This document shows positions 45,450 to 54,655 of a stretch of 64,000 nucleotides of DNA, in pieces; positions within the stretch are counted from its first letter, which is position 1; every line of letters begins with the position of its first letter. A model generated the notes under the pieces. The model had not been told where the DNA came from. It saw nothing but the letters and a program-made list of their open reading frames with translations, and made no database searches. Origin of the DNA: Rhizobiales bacterium Y(2018) (GTDB taxonomy: Bacteria; Pseudomonadota; Alphaproteobacteria; Rhizobiales; Aestuariivirgaceae); the NCBI GenBank assembly GCA_005502925.1, contig SCPD01000005.1, positions 124,001 through 188,000 on the forward strand. The letters are read 5' to 3'. Position numbers and translations under genes: made by a program.

Positions 45450-45464
45450 TTAACGCCGCCTTAA
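45450..45464. promoter_or_regulatory. CtrA-type box TTAA-N7-TTAA
   Basis: TTAA-CGCCGCC-TTAA, followed by CC, matches the full CtrA recognition sequence TTAA-N7-TTAA(C). A second dyad TTAACC-N8-GGTTAA (45461-45480) shares its right half. It lies between divergent ftsE and the zinc-ribbon gene. Confidence 0.7.
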
Positions 45465-45542
45465 CCCTGTTTGCGGTTAATCTTCAAGACCATAGGGACG
45501 ATTGAGCCCTGGTCTCGAATCGTTTTTGACGGCACGCTCCGG

Positions 45543-46277
45543 ATGATAGTCGCCTGCCCCGCTTGCGCAACTCGCTATGACTTCCCCGCTTCGCGCTTTT
45601 CGGCCAGCGGGACCATGGTGCGTTGCGCCGAATGCGGCCACAACTGGATCGAGAGCCGCCCGGTCGAAGTCATCGAGATTGCGGCCAAGCCCATTCTCGC
45701 CGCCTCACCCCATGTTCCGGCCCCCATCGGCGAGCCCCGCCAGGACGAGGACCGCGAGATCCGCCGCCTGACCGAGGCGGCCCGCCTGGCGCAGGAGGAA
45801 TTCGTCCAGGGCCAGCGCCGCCGCCGCCGCCAGCTCGCCGGCTGGGGCGCTTTCGCCGCCCTGGCGCTGACGCCCTTCATCGCCGCCGTCGCCATGCCGG
45901 AAAGGACGGTGCGTCTCTTCCCCGCCAGCATCCAGGTTTTCGACCGGGCCGGCATGAAGGTGAATATCTATGGCCTCGAAGTGCGCCGCGTCGAGCAGCA
46001 GCATGTGGTGGTCGAGGGCACCCGCGTCATCTCGATTAAAGGCGAGATCGTCAATGTCAGCGACGAGGACCGCAAGGTGCCGTCGCTGCGCTTCGTCCTC
46101 AAGGACAAGGAGGCGGCCGACATCTATGCCTGGACGCTTGATTCCGGCATCCGGCCCTTGCGTCCGGGCGAAATGACGACCTTCACCACCCGCGTCGCTT
46201 CGCCGCCGGAAACGGCCGAAAACGTGCAGATTCGCTTTGCCCATGCCGATGAAATTGGCGTAAATCCCGGGCCATGA
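45543..46277 (+). CDS. Zinc-ribbon (MJ0042) protein with DUF3426 domain
   Basis: A 244-residue protein. Residues 1-37 form an MJ0042-type zinc ribbon with Cys pairs C5-C8 and C28-C31 (ACPACATRYDF...VRCAECGHNW). A Pro-rich linker and Arg-rich helix lead to one membrane segment (about 98-119), after which an extracytoplasmic DUF3426 domain (about 125-240) resembles Lamin/FxxLA-like beta folds. Function is unknown. It overlaps hpt by 4 bases and diverges from ftsE across a CtrA-type box. Confidence 0.85.
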   Translation: MIVACPACATRYDFPASRFSASGTMVRCAECGHNWIESRPVEVIEIAAKPILAASPHVPAPIGEPRQDEDREIRRLTEAARLAQEEFVQGQRRRRRQLAGWGAFAALALTPFIAAVAMPERTVRLFPASIQVFDRAGMKVNIYGLEVRRVEQQHVVVEGTRVISIKGEIVNVSDEDRKVPSLRFVLKDKEAADIYAWTLDSGIRPLRPGEMTTFTTRVASPPETAENVQIRFAHADEIGVNPGP

Positions 46278-46825
46278 GCCATATTGAAATAGACGGCCAC
46301 CGCATCGCGGTGTTGTTCTCCGAAGCCCAGATCTCCGAGCGTATCGAGACGATCGCCAAGGCCATTGCCGAGAAGCGGCCGCACCGCCTGCTGGTGGTGC
46401 CGGTGCTGAAAGGAAGCTTCGTCTTCGCCGCCGATCTCATCCGCGCCATGCATCGCGCCCGCCTGTCGCCCGAGGTCGATTTCATGATGCTGGCGAGCTA
46501 TCGCGACAAGACCCGCTCGTCCGGCCAGGTCGAAATATTGCGTGACGTCGAATCGCCGATCGAGGACCGCGACATATTGCTGATCGACGACATCCTCGAA
46601 TCCGGGCGCACGCTGGCTTTTGCCAAAGACCTGCTCGCCGCGCGCGGCGCCCGCAGCGTTTCGACCGCAGTGCTCCTCGAAAAGCCGGGCCATCTCGCCG
46701 CCGATATCGAGGCCGATCACAGAGGCTTCGTCTGCCCCGACAAATTCGTCGTCGGCTATGGCATGGACATGGCGCATCAGTTCCGCGAGCTGCCCTTCGT
46801 CGGACACGTGCTGACGGCCAAGTAA
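46274..46825 (+). CDS. hpt: Hypoxanthine phosphoribosyltransferase
   Basis: A 183-residue purine salvage enzyme. The PRPP-binding motif is DILLIDDILESGRTLAF, with the VPVLKGSFVFAADL loop before it and the base-binding region PDKFVVGYGMDMAHQFRELP near the end. It converts hypoxanthine or guanine plus PRPP to the nucleotide. It is translationally coupled to the zinc-ribbon gene. Confidence 0.95.
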   Translation: MSHIEIDGHRIAVLFSEAQISERIETIAKAIAEKRPHRLLVVPVLKGSFVFAADLIRAMHRARLSPEVDFMMLASYRDKTRSSGQVEILRDVESPIEDRDILLIDDILESGRTLAFAKDLLAARGARSVSTAVLLEKPGHLAADIEADHRGFVCPDKFVVGYGMDMAHQFRELPFVGHVLTAK

Positions 46826-47584
46826 TCAGAAGTGTGAAAGATAGCCGCCGTCGACCGCCAGCATATGGCCGGTGATATAAGACGCGGCGGGGCAGGCGAG
46901 GAACACCACCGCGCCCGCCACTTCGTGGGGTTCGCCCCAACGCCCGAGCGCGGTGCGTCTTTTGAGCCAGTCGGCCACTTGCGCATCAGCCGCGAGTGCG
47001 GCGTTGGTTTCCGTCGCGAAGAAGCCCGGCACCACCGCATTGACGGTGATGCCGTGCGGCCCGAGCTCTGCCGCGAGAGCGCGGGTCAGCGCCATGAGAC
47101 CGCCTTTCGCCGTCGTATAGACCGCATCGCCTTTGTTGGCGATCAGCCCCGCGATCGAGGTGATGTTGATGATGCGTCCGCCTTGCGCCTTGTCGATCAT
47201 CAGCCTGGCGGCGCGCCGGCCGAGATCGAAGGGCGCGATGAGATCGGCCTCGATGAGCTTGCGCACATCTTCCAAGGAAAAGTCGAAGACCGGACGGCGA
47301 TCGCGCAAGCCGACATTGTTGACGAGGATATCGAGACCCGTGATCCGCGCGAAGGCCGCTTCCACTTGCCTTTGATCGGTGACGTCGAAAGCGAGCACCG
47401 AGGCGGCGCCGCCTTCCGCCTCGATCTGCCGCGCGGCCTCGGCGAGCGGCGCCTCGTTGCGGCCATTGAGCAGCACAAGCGCACCCGCTTGCGCCAGTGC
47501 CTTGGCGATAGCGAGTCCGAGCCCTCGTCCCGCACCGGTGACGAGCGCCGTCTTGCCGTGAAGCGCGAAAGGATGTGCACTCAT
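46826..47584 (-). CDS. SDR family oxidoreductase
   Basis: A 252-residue short-chain dehydrogenase. The cofactor motif TGAGRGLGLA (16-25), NNVG, the catalytic Ser in INITSIAG and Tyr-x3-Lys in YTTAKGG are present, ending GHMLAVDGGYLSHF. It resembles FabG/gluconate 5-dehydrogenase-like members; the substrate is unknown. The start overlaps the upstream methyltransferase stop (ATGA). Its end abuts the end of hpt. Confidence 0.92.
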   Translation of the reverse strand: MSAHPFALHGKTALVTGAGRGLGLAIAKALAQAGALVLLNGRNEAPLAEAARQIEAEGGAASVLAFDVTDQRQVEAAFARITGLDILVNNVGLRDRRPVFDFSLEDVRKLIEADLIAPFDLGRRAARLMIDKAQGGRIINITSIAGLIANKGDAVYTTAKGGLMALTRALAAELGPHGITVNAVVPGFFATETNAALAADAQVADWLKRRTALGRWGEPHEVAGAVVFLACPAASYITGHMLAVDGGYLSHF

Positions 47585-48318
47585 TTGAAGCGCGGCAATT
47601 TCACTTCGAAAGAGGCGAGCGCCGGGCGCAGCCGCGGCAGCATGCGGCGCGAGCGTTTGCGGGTCGAAACGGCATAGACCTGCTTGACCGCCTCGACGAT
47701 GATGACGCCGGAGAAGGCCGGCGATGTCTTGAGCCCGAGCCGCTCCCAGGCGGCCGCCGATTTGAGCATCAGCCCACGCTCGGAGGGCGGCATGAACAAA
47801 GCCTGCGACCAGCCGACGGGGGAAAATTTCGCCTCCTTGAGCGACTGCTGCAATTGCGACCGCGAATAGGGCTGGCCGTAGCCGAAAGGCGTCGCATCGG
47901 AGCGCGCCCACAGGCCACGCCGGTTCGGCACCACCATGACCAGGCGGCCCTGCGGCGACATCACCCGCCAGATCTCCTGCAGCATCTCGGTCGGCTGGTC
48001 GGTGAGCTCGAGCCCATGGATGACGAGGGCGAAATCGACCGTGCTTTCGAGCAGCGGCAATTCGCATTCCTCGACCAACGCGGCGGCATTGGGCTGACCT
48101 TCCGGCCAATGCAGCACGCCCCTCTGCGCCATCATGAAGACGAGGCTGCGTTCCGCCCCGTCAGCCGGATAATCGAGATAGGGAGCCGCAAAGCCCAGGC
48201 CAAGCACCGTGGCGCCGGTCAGGTCGCCGAAGCGGTCGCGCAAGCGATGCGCGATCAGCCGGCGGGTCGCCTGGCCGAGACGGCTTGTGTAAAATTCACG
48301 TAGATCGGCTACATCCAT
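47581..48318 (-). CDS. Class I SAM-dependent methyltransferase-like protein
   Basis: A 245-residue protein. The SAM-binding strand reads TVLGLGFAAPYLDYPA (a divergent G-x-G motif), and the later block LVIHGLELTDQPTEMLQEIWRVMSPQGRLVMVVPNRRGLWAR is typical of type 11 methyltransferases. The target is unknown. ATG 48318 (MDVADLREFY) is chosen; a longer start at 48354 would overlap the divergent gloB promoter region. It is coupled to the SDR gene. Confidence 0.85.
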   Translation of the reverse strand: MDVADLREFYTSRLGQATRRLIAHRLRDRFGDLTGATVLGLGFAAPYLDYPADGAERSLVFMMAQRGVLHWPEGQPNAAALVEECELPLLESTVDFALVIHGLELTDQPTEMLQEIWRVMSPQGRLVMVVPNRRGLWARSDATPFGYGQPYSRSQLQQSLKEAKFSPVGWSQALFMPPSERGLMLKSAAAWERLGLKTSPAFSGVIIVEAVKQVYAVSTRKRSRRMLPRLRPALASFEVKLPRFK

Positions 48319-48384
48319 TGTGGGAAAGATAGGTATTCCGGGGCCCAGGGTCACGCGCCAATTTCGATCAGAGGAAATACGCTA

Positions 48385-49158
48385 TTGCCGAAGCTTGAAC
48401 TCCATCATTTCATCTGCCGCGAGGACAATTATGGCGTCCTCGTGCATGACAGCGCAACCGGCCAGACCGCCACGATCGATGCCCCCGAAGCTCCGGCCAT
48501 CGAGCGCGAGCTGGAACGCAAGGGCTGGAAGCTCACCCATATCCTGACCACCCACCACCATATCGACCATGTCGAAGGCAATCTCGCCCTGAAGAAGAAA
48601 TGGGGCGTGACGATCATCGGTCCCAAGGCGGAAGCCGCCCAGATCCCCGGCATCGACCAACAGGTGGCGGGTGGCGAAGCCTACGACTTCGCCGGACGCC
48701 AGGTGAAGGTCATCGCGACGCCGGGCCACACGCTGGGCCATATCGTGCTGCATCTCCCCGAGGAGAAGCTGCTCTTCGCCGGCGACACCTTGTTCGCTTT
48801 GGGCTGCGGCCGGGTGATCGAAGGCACGCTCGCCGAGATGTGGACCTCGCTCGACAAATTGCGCAAGCTGCCGCGCGACACTCTCTTCCATTGCGGCCAT
48901 GAATATACCGAATCCAATGCCCGCTTCGCCCTCACCATCGAGCCCGGCAACGACAAGCTGGTCCAGCGCGCCGACAAGATCAAGGCGCAGCGCGCCAAGA
49001 AGGAGATGACCTTGCCCGGCACGATCGGCGAGGAGCTCGATACCAACGTCTTCCTACGGCCCGAAAGCAAAGAGATCCGTTCCGTGCTGAGCATGTCGAT
49101 GTCCAGCAACGCCGATGTCTTCGCCGAGGTCCGGAAACGCAAAGACGCTTTCAGATGA
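48385..49158 (+). CDS. gloB: Hydroxyacylglutathione hydrolase (glyoxalase II)
   Basis: A 257-residue metallo-beta-lactamase-fold enzyme hydrolysing S-lactoylglutathione in methylglyoxal detoxification. The metal motif is THHHIDH (about 53-59), with further ligands in TPGHTLGHI, FAGDTLF and FHCGHEYTESN. It starts with TTG; GAGGAAA lies 10 bases upstream and no in-frame ATG fits the conserved N-terminus. The stop overlaps the cupin gene. Confidence 0.94.
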   Translation: MPKLELHHFICREDNYGVLVHDSATGQTATIDAPEAPAIERELERKGWKLTHILTTHHHIDHVEGNLALKKKWGVTIIGPKAEAAQIPGIDQQVAGGEAYDFAGRQVKVIATPGHTLGHIVLHLPEEKLLFAGDTLFALGCGRVIEGTLAEMWTSLDKLRKLPRDTLFHCGHEYTESNARFALTIEPGNDKLVQRADKIKAQRAKKEMTLPGTIGEELDTNVFLRPESKEIRSVLSMSMSSNADVFAEVRKRKDAFR

Positions 49159-49580
49159 CGCTCACACCCGGCGATATCATCCGCCTTCTGGATCTTAAAG
49201 CCCATCCGGAGGGCGGCCATTATCGCGAGACCTGGCGCGCCGATGCCGCACTGGGCGAGCGCTCCGAGGGCACCGCGATCTATTATCTCCTGTGCGAAGG
49301 CGAGATCAGCCACTGGCACCGGATCGATGCCGACGAGATCTGGCACTGGCATGCGGGCGCGCCCTTGGAGCTCGGCCTGTCGCATGACGGCCGCCATGTC
49401 GATCTGCACCAGCTGGGGAGCGATCTGGCGCTCGGCCAGCGCCCGCAAGTGATCGTGCCGCGCTTCTGCTGGCAGACGGCACGCTCGCAAGGCGCCTGGA
49501 CGCTGTCGAGCTGCACCGTGTCGCCGGCCTTCGCCTTTGACGGCTTCGAGCTGGCACCGAAGGACTGGCATCCTCATTAG
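49155..49580 (+). CDS. Cupin domain protein, DUF985
   Basis: A 141-residue cupin with the DUF985 pattern: LLDLKAHPEGGHYRETWRA at the N-terminus, SHWHRIDADEIWHWHAGAPLEL (metal-binding His cluster) and a C-terminal TVSPAFAFDGFELAP. Members are small single-domain beta barrels of unknown or isomerase-like function. It overlaps gloB by 4 bases (ATGA). Confidence 0.92.
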   Translation: MTLTPGDIIRLLDLKAHPEGGHYRETWRADAALGERSEGTAIYYLLCEGEISHWHRIDADEIWHWHAGAPLELGLSHDGRHVDLHQLGSDLALGQRPQVIVPRFCWQTARSQGAWTLSSCTVSPAFAFDGFELAPKDWHPH

Positions 49581-49586
49581 TCTACC

Positions 49587-49629
49587 GCATCAGCTTATCC
49601 GAAAAGTCTGCAACTTTTCGGGCTGATGC
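49587..49629. repeat. REP-like intergenic palindrome, copy 2
   Basis: GCATCAGC-TTATCCGAAAAGT and ACTTTTCGG-GCTGATGC pair around CTGCA. Same design as 1288-1331. It lies between convergent cupin and DMT genes and probably serves as a terminator hairpin. Confidence 0.8.
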
Positions 49630-49636
49630 GCGGGCA

Positions 49637-50509
49637 TTAGCGTCGCTTGAAGATCATGTCCTTCGCCGCGATGACGGCGCCTGCGGTGATGAGCAGGCAG
49701 GCGACGAAGATCGACCAGTGATAGGGCGCGAAGCCCGCCAGCATCAGCACCAATGTCGACAGCAGGGGCGAGGCATAGGAAGAGGCGCCCAGCGCCATGA
49801 TGTCGCCGCGCTTGACCCCGAGGTCCCAGGTGTAAAAAGCCGCGCCCACCGGAAACAGGCCGAGGCCCAGTATCGCCAGCCACTGGCTTTGGCCTTCAGG
49901 CCACACCGTCGTCTCGAACAGCAGATGGCAGAGAAACGCCAGCGCCGAGGTGATGAGGCAGAAGCCCGCCACCACATCGGTCGACACCTTGCCGAAGCGC
50001 CGCGACAGGACCGAATAGGCGGCCCAGATGATGGCGCAGGAAAAGCCCAGCGCGTGGCCGAAGCCGAAGCCTTGCGTCAGGGTGAAGCCCTGGCCGCGGG
50101 TGATGACCAGCGCCGCGCCCAGAAGGCCGATGACGACGCCCAGAATGTGATGAACCTTAAGCTTCTCGCCCGGCAGCAGGGCCGAGAAGGCGACGAGGAA
50201 AAGCGGCCAGAGATAAGCGAGCAGGCTCACCTCGACCGGCGGGGCGGAGCGGATGGCGGTGAAATAGACGAAGTGATAGCCGAACAGTCCGGCGACGCCG
50301 AGCAGCCAGACCCGCCAGTCGCGCGGCATGGACGCGACGACGCCCTTGCGAAACGGCCAGGTCGCGATACCGAGCAGACCACCGATCAGGAAGGTCATCG
50401 CGGCGAGCTGGAACGGCGGCACCTGGCCGCTCGCCGCCGTGAGGAACGCCAGCACCGCCCACATGAGGACGGCGGTGAAGCCGATGAGCGTGGCGGTGCT
50501 GCGCGACAA
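49637..50509 (-). CDS. EamA/RhaT (DMT) family transporter
   Basis: A 290-residue, ten-segment membrane protein with two EamA repeats. Recognisable are ATLIGFTAVLMWAVLAFL at the start, PVEVSLLAYLWPLFLVAFSAL at the end of the first repeat, and the matching ALGASSYASPLLSTLVLML in the second. Members export amino acids, metabolites or drugs, often of unknown identity. No linked regulator is visible. Confidence 0.9.
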   Translation of the reverse strand: MSRSTATLIGFTAVLMWAVLAFLTAASGQVPPFQLAAMTFLIGGLLGIATWPFRKGVVASMPRDWRVWLLGVAGLFGYHFVYFTAIRSAPPVEVSLLAYLWPLFLVAFSALLPGEKLKVHHILGVVIGLLGAALVITRGQGFTLTQGFGFGHALGFSCAIIWAAYSVLSRRFGKVSTDVVAGFCLITSALAFLCHLLFETTVWPEGQSQWLAILGLGLFPVGAAFYTWDLGVKRGDIMALGASSYASPLLSTLVLMLAGFAPYHWSIFVACLLITAGAVIAAKDMIFKRR

Positions 50510-50524
50510 TGAGGCCTCGATTTC

Positions 50525-50655
50525 CGCTCCCCCTTGTGGGGAGGGGTCAGGGATGGGTGTCTGACGGTACCGCCGACAAGTTGATCTGTATACTGATGGA
50601 GATGAGCGACCCCCACCCCGGCCCTGTGGGCCGACCCTCCCCGCAAGGGGGAGGG
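50525..50655. repeat. Composite palindromic intergenic element, copy 3
   Basis: CTCCCCCTTGTGGGGAGGGG at the left, GACCCCCACCCCGGCCC in the middle and CCCTCCCCGCAAGGGGGAGGG at the right. The right end is identical to that of copy 2. It fills most of the gap between the DMT gene and phaB. Confidence 0.7.
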
Positions 50656-50665
50656 TAAATTTGCA

Positions 50666-51391
50666 TCACACCATATACTGCCCGCCATTGGCGGTGAGCA
50701 CCGAGCCGGTGATGAAGCCGGAGTGATCCGACGCCAGGAACACGACGCAGCGCGCCACTTCTTCCGGCTGTCCCAACCGGCCGACCGGGATTTGCGGGAT
50801 GACCGATTTTTCCAGCACGTCCTTGGGGACAGCCATCACCATCTCGGTGGCGATATAGCCGGGGCAGATGGCGTTGACGGTGATGCCCTTCTTGGCGTTC
50901 TCCTGCGCCAGCGCCTTGGTGAAGCCGATATCGCCGGCCTTGGAGGCGGAATAGTTCACCTGCCCCATCTGGCCCTTCTGCCCGTTGATCGAGGAGATGT
51001 TGATGATGCGGCCGAAGCCCCGCTCGCGCATGCCTTCGATCAACGGCCGGCACATGTTGAACAGCGAGTTGAGATTGGTGTTGATCACCTGATACCACTG
51101 ATCGGACGTCATCTTGTGGAACATGCCGTCCTTGGTGATGCCGGCATTGTTGACCAGGACATCGACCGGCCCCAGCTCGGCTTCGATCGCCTTGAGATTG
51201 CTGGCGCAGGCGTCGTAATTGCCGACGTCCCATTTCCTGACCGCGATGCCGGTCTCGGCCTTGAACTTGTTGGCGGCCTCGTCATTGCCGGCATAGCTGG
51301 CCACCACCTGATAGCCCTCTTGCTTGAGCGCCTTGGCGATGGCCGCACCGATGCCGCGGGTTCCGCCGGTTACGACAGCAACTCGTCCCAT
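50666..51391 (-). CDS. phaB: Acetoacetyl-CoA reductase
   Basis: A 241-residue NADPH-dependent SDR that makes (R)-3-hydroxybutyryl-CoA for PHB. The cofactor motif TGGTRGIGAAI is at residues 8-18, Ser in ISSINGQKGQMGQVNYSASKAG and the YSASK active site follow, and the sequence ends FITGSVLTANGGQYMV as in PhaB. It follows phaA on the same strand by 43 bases. Confidence 0.95.
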   Translation of the reverse strand: MGRVAVVTGGTRGIGAAIAKALKQEGYQVVASYAGNDEAANKFKAETGIAVRKWDVGNYDACASNLKAIEAELGPVDVLVNNAGITKDGMFHKMTSDQWYQVINTNLNSLFNMCRPLIEGMRERGFGRIINISSINGQKGQMGQVNYSASKAGDIGFTKALAQENAKKGITVNAICPGYIATEMVMAVPKDVLEKSVIPQIPVGRLGQPEEVARCVVFLASDHSGFITGSVLTANGGQYMV

Positions 51392-51434
51392 ATTTCCTCA
51401 CCCCTTCTGTAAGAAACTTTGTATGTCCCGGGTC

Positions 51435-52622
51435 TTACGCCCGCTCGACACACATCGCGATGCCCATGCCGCCGCCGATGCACAAAGTGGCGAGGCCCTT
51501 CTTCGACTTGCGCTTGCCCATTTCATGCAGCAGCGTGACCAGAACGCGCGCACCCGATGCGCCGACCGGATGGCCGATGGCGATGGCGCCGCCATTCACA
51601 TTTACAATGTCGCTGTTCCAGCCCATGTCCTTGTTGACGGCGCAGGCCTGCGCCGCGAAGGCTTCGTTGGCCTCGATGAGATCGAGATCCTCGACTTTCC
51701 AGCCCGCTTTCTTGAGCGCCGCGCGCGACGCCGGGATCGGACCCGATCCCATGATGGCGGGATCGACGCCGGCATTGGCCCAGGAGACGATGCGGGCGAG
51801 CGGCTCGAGGCCACGCTTCTCGGCATCCTTGGCGCTCATCAGAATGACGGCGGCGGCGCCGTCATTGATGCCCGACGCATTGCCGGCGGTGACGGTGCCG
51901 TCCTTCTGGAACACCGCCCGGAGCTTGGCGAGTTGGTCGAGCGTCGCGCCATGGCGGATATATTCGTCCTGGTCGACGACGATGTCGCCTTTGCGCGAGG
52001 CGATGGTGACGGGGACGATCTCGTCCTTGAACTTGCCGGCCTTCTGGGCCGCTTCCGCCTTGTTCTGCGAGGCCACCGCGAAATTATCCTGGGTGTCGCG
52101 GGTGATCTGCCACTGGCGCGCGACATTCTCGGCCGTGTTGCCCATGTGATAGCCATTGAAGGCATCCCACAGGCCGTCCTTGATCATCGTGTCGATCATC
52201 TGGAAGTCGCCCATCTTCACGCCGTTGCGCAAATGCTGGCAGTGCGGCGCCATCGACATCGATTCCTGGCCGCCGGCCGCGATGATCCGGGCATCGCCAT
52301 TGGCGATCTGCTGGAGACCGAGCGCCACGGCCCGCAAGCCGGAGCCGCACAGCTGGTTGATGCCCCAGGCCGGGCTTTCGACCGGGATTCCGGCGCCGAT
52401 CGAGGCCTGGCGGGCCGGATTCTGGCCTTGGCCGGCGGTCAGGATCTGACCCAGTATGATCTCGTCAACTTCCTTCGCCTCGACCTTGGCGCGGTCCATG
52501 GCGGCTTTGAGCGCCACGGCACCCAACGCATGGGCGGAAAGGCTCGACAGCGCACCATTGAAGGACCCGACAGGGGTCCGCGCGGCCGAGACGATGACGA
52601 CGGAATTCTCAGAATTAGCCAT
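51435..52622 (-). CDS. phaA: Acetyl-CoA acetyltransferase (beta-ketothiolase)
   Basis: A 395-residue thiolase condensing two acetyl-CoA to acetoacetyl-CoA. The acyl-accepting Cys is in [11 protein letters not shown] (about Cys90), the His in [18 protein letters not shown], and the second Cys in [11 protein letters not shown]. It is the first step of PHB synthesis. A PHB synthase gene is not in the window. It diverges from phaR. Confidence 0.95.
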   Translation of the reverse strand: MANSENSVVIVSAARTPVGSFNGALSSLSAHALGAVALKAAMDRAKVEAKEVDEIILGQILTAGQGQNPARQASIGAGIPVESPAWGINQLCGSGLRAVALGLQQIANGDARIIAAGGQESMSMAPHCQHLRNGVKMGDFQMIDTMIKDGLWDAFNGYHMGNTAENVARQWQITRDTQDNFAVASQNKAEAAQKAGKFKDEIVPVTIASRKGDIVVDQDEYIRHGATLDQLAKLRAVFQKDGTVTAGNASGINDGAAAVILMSAKDAEKRGLEPLARIVSWANAGVDPAIMGSGPIPASRAALKKAGWKVEDLDLIEANEAFAAQACAVNKDMGWNSDIVNVNGGAIAIGHPVGASGARVLVTLLHEMGKRKSKKGLATLCIGGGMGIAMCVERA

Positions 52623-52715
52623 GAAAACGGGTCTCCAATGCTGGGATTGGGAACATTAAGCCCGACTCTCGCGGGCGTTGCAATGCGCGCTTTCGGCTAA
52701 CATGGATATTCTTTT

Positions 52716-52745
52716 TGCGCTTGCAATTGTGCACCGCACGGCGCA
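52716..52745. promoter_or_regulatory. TGC/GCA-rich site, candidate PhaR operator
   Basis: Between phaA and phaR the sequence reads TGCGC-TTGCAATTGTGCA-CCGCACGGCGCA, a run of TGC and GCA half-sites with several overlapping dyads. PhaR repressors are known to bind TGC-rich sequences in front of phasin genes and their own gene. A related TTGCAATGCGCGC occurs at about 52678-52690. Confidence 0.4.
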
Positions 52746-52856
52746 CCCTTCGCAGGTTGCTTCCAGCCCGGGCGGACGCCGTCCGATTGGGAGCGAGCAG
52801 CAGAATCTCCACGAGATTGCCGGCAGGCAGCACAGAGTTTGTAAGGGAGACGGAGT

Positions 52857-53471
52857 TTGAGCGGCGAACAGTCAGCCACCGCAAATGCGGTCGTCATCAA
52901 GAAATACGCGAACCGGCGTCTCTACAACACCGCCACCAGCACTTATGTGACCCTCGACGACCTCTCCGACATGGTCAAGAAGGGCACCGATTTCGTCGTC
53001 TATGACGCGAAATCCGGCGAGGACATCACCCGCTCGGTCCTGACCCAGATCATCTTCGAGGAAGAGAGCAAGGGCCAGAACCTGCTGCCCATCAAGTTTC
53101 TCCGCCAGCTCATCCATTTCTATGGCGACAGCATGCAGGCCTTCGTGCCGGGCTATCTGGAAATGTCGCTGGAATCGCTCACCAAGGAACAGGACAAATT
53201 GCGCAGCCAGATGGCCGAAATCTGGGGCGCCGACCCGTTCAAGGCGATGCAGGAGCAGACCGAGCGCAACATGGTGATGTTCCACGACGCCATGCGCATG
53301 TTCAACCCCTTCACCGCCGCCATGGCCGGCCAGCAGGGCCAGCCGAAGCCGGCCGAGCCGTCAAAATCGCGTGAGCAGCAGGCGCAGGGCGGCAAGGACG
53401 ACCTGCAGGCACTGAAGGATCAGCTGACCGCCATGCAGCGCAAGATCGACGCCATCGCCGGCGGCAAGTAG
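52857..53471 (+). CDS. phaR: Polyhydroxyalkanoate synthesis repressor PhaR
   Basis: A 204-residue regulator with the conserved N-terminal PHB/PHA accumulation domain: IKKYANRRLYNTATSTYVTLDDLSDMVKKGTDFVVYDAKSGEDITRSVLTQIIFEEE. The tail is Gln-rich with a coiled-coil end. PhaR senses PHB granules and represses phasin genes. It starts with TTG preceded by GGGAGACGGAG. It is divergent from phaA-phaB. Confidence 0.95.
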   Translation: MSGEQSATANAVVIKKYANRRLYNTATSTYVTLDDLSDMVKKGTDFVVYDAKSGEDITRSVLTQIIFEEESKGQNLLPIKFLRQLIHFYGDSMQAFVPGYLEMSLESLTKEQDKLRSQMAEIWGADPFKAMQEQTERNMVMFHDAMRMFNPFTAAMAGQQGQPKPAEPSKSREQQAQGGKDDLQALKDQLTAMQRKIDAIAGGK

Positions 53472-53493
53472 CCGGAACATCCGCACCAGCCGT

Positions 53494-54363
53494 TCAGCGC
53501 GTGCTCACATCGCGCGCGATGTCCCAGAATGCCTTCACCAGCTTGCCGCCCGACCGTTCGCGCAGGCAGACGAGGGCTTCCTCCATCAGCATCTCCGGCC
53601 CGGCGATGAAGATCGGCCGGACGCGCTCGTCGCGGCCGAACTCCGCCTGCGAGACGAAGCCGACGCCGACGCCCGAAGTCACGATCTCGCGCACCGCTTC
53701 GCGCCCTTCCGCCTCGATCATCGGCTTGAGTATGATGCCCTGCGCCGCCGCCAGCGTTTCCAGCTTGTGCCGCGTCTTGGAGCCGCGCTCGCGCAGCACC
53801 AGAGGATGCTGGACGATGTCGGCGAGGCTCAGCGTACTGGCCGCCGCGAGGGGATGATCATGCGAGACGAAAGCGATGATCGGTGATGTGTTGAGCATCA
53901 GGATATCGAATTCGCGGCGCGCGGGGATTTCGCCCAGCACGCCGATATCGGCCTCGAAGTTGAACAGGCTGGTGACCACGCTTTCGGTGTTGCCGGCATT
54001 CACCGTGACCTGGATGCCCGGATATCGGGCGCGGAATCGCCCAAGTATCTCCAGCAGGTGATGCGCCGCGTCGGCAACGATGCGCAAGGTGCCCGAGCTC
54101 AGCCCCCGCGATTCCGCCAGGAGATCGTGCGCCTGCTGCTCGGTGTCGAACATGCGGCGGGTGACCTCGAGCAGCTGCTGGCCCTGCGCGGTCAGCGTCA
54201 CCTGCTTCTTCTGCCGGTTGAACAGGACGACCTCATATTCCTCCTCGAGCCGGCGCACCTGGTCGGAAATCGCCGGCTGGGTCAGGAACAGGGCTTCCGC
54301 CGCGCGCGAGAAGCCGCCGCAGACCGCGACATGATGAAAGGCTCTGAGTTGAACGTAGCGCAT
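53494..54363 (-). CDS. LysR family regulator of the adjacent importer
   Basis: A 289-residue LysR protein. The helix-turn-helix is GGFSRAAEALFLTQPAISDQVRRLEEEYEVVLFNR (about 16-50), followed by a CysB-like effector domain. It is divergent from a 2-aminoethylphosphonate-type ABC importer, the typical setting for the LysR regulators of such operons. A perfect palindrome upstream is a candidate binding site. Confidence 0.9.
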   Translation of the reverse strand: MRYVQLRAFHHVAVCGGFSRAAEALFLTQPAISDQVRRLEEEYEVVLFNRQKKQVTLTAQGQQLLEVTRRMFDTEQQAHDLLAESRGLSSGTLRIVADAAHHLLEILGRFRARYPGIQVTVNAGNTESVVTSLFNFEADIGVLGEIPARREFDILMLNTSPIIAFVSHDHPLAAASTLSLADIVQHPLVLRERGSKTRHKLETLAAAQGIILKPMIEAEGREAVREIVTSGVGVGFVSQAEFGRDERVRPIFIAGPEMLMEEALVCLRERSGGKLVKAFWDIARDVSTR

Positions 54364-54400
54364 AGGCCAAATTTATGAGCACAGGAGACTTAACGAAAGT

Positions 54401-54412
54401 GCTTATATAAGC
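54401..54412. promoter_or_regulatory. Palindrome GCTTATATAAGC, candidate LysR site
   Basis: A perfect 12-bp palindrome 38 bases upstream of the lysR start and within the 292-base divergent region. TTATATAA may double as a -10 element. The rest of this gap is a plain A+T-rich then G+C-rich leader with no gene. Confidence 0.5.
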
Positions 54413-54655
54413 CCATGCTGCCCGTTTCTGCCACAGGCATTCTTTTCCTGTTGGGGACTGCGCCACGGAATGGCCAATGCATCACCCATATTTATATGTT
54501 CATCGATTAAATCAATTTTTCCGATCAACTAATTCACGCCAGGATCAGGGCGGACGAACGCGCCGGCGCTGGCCCATGCCTAGCCGAAGATGCCCAGCCG
54601 AAGGCGCCGTCCCCGAGCATCGCAGAATGTGCCCAAGTCAGAGAGGAAACGGACC

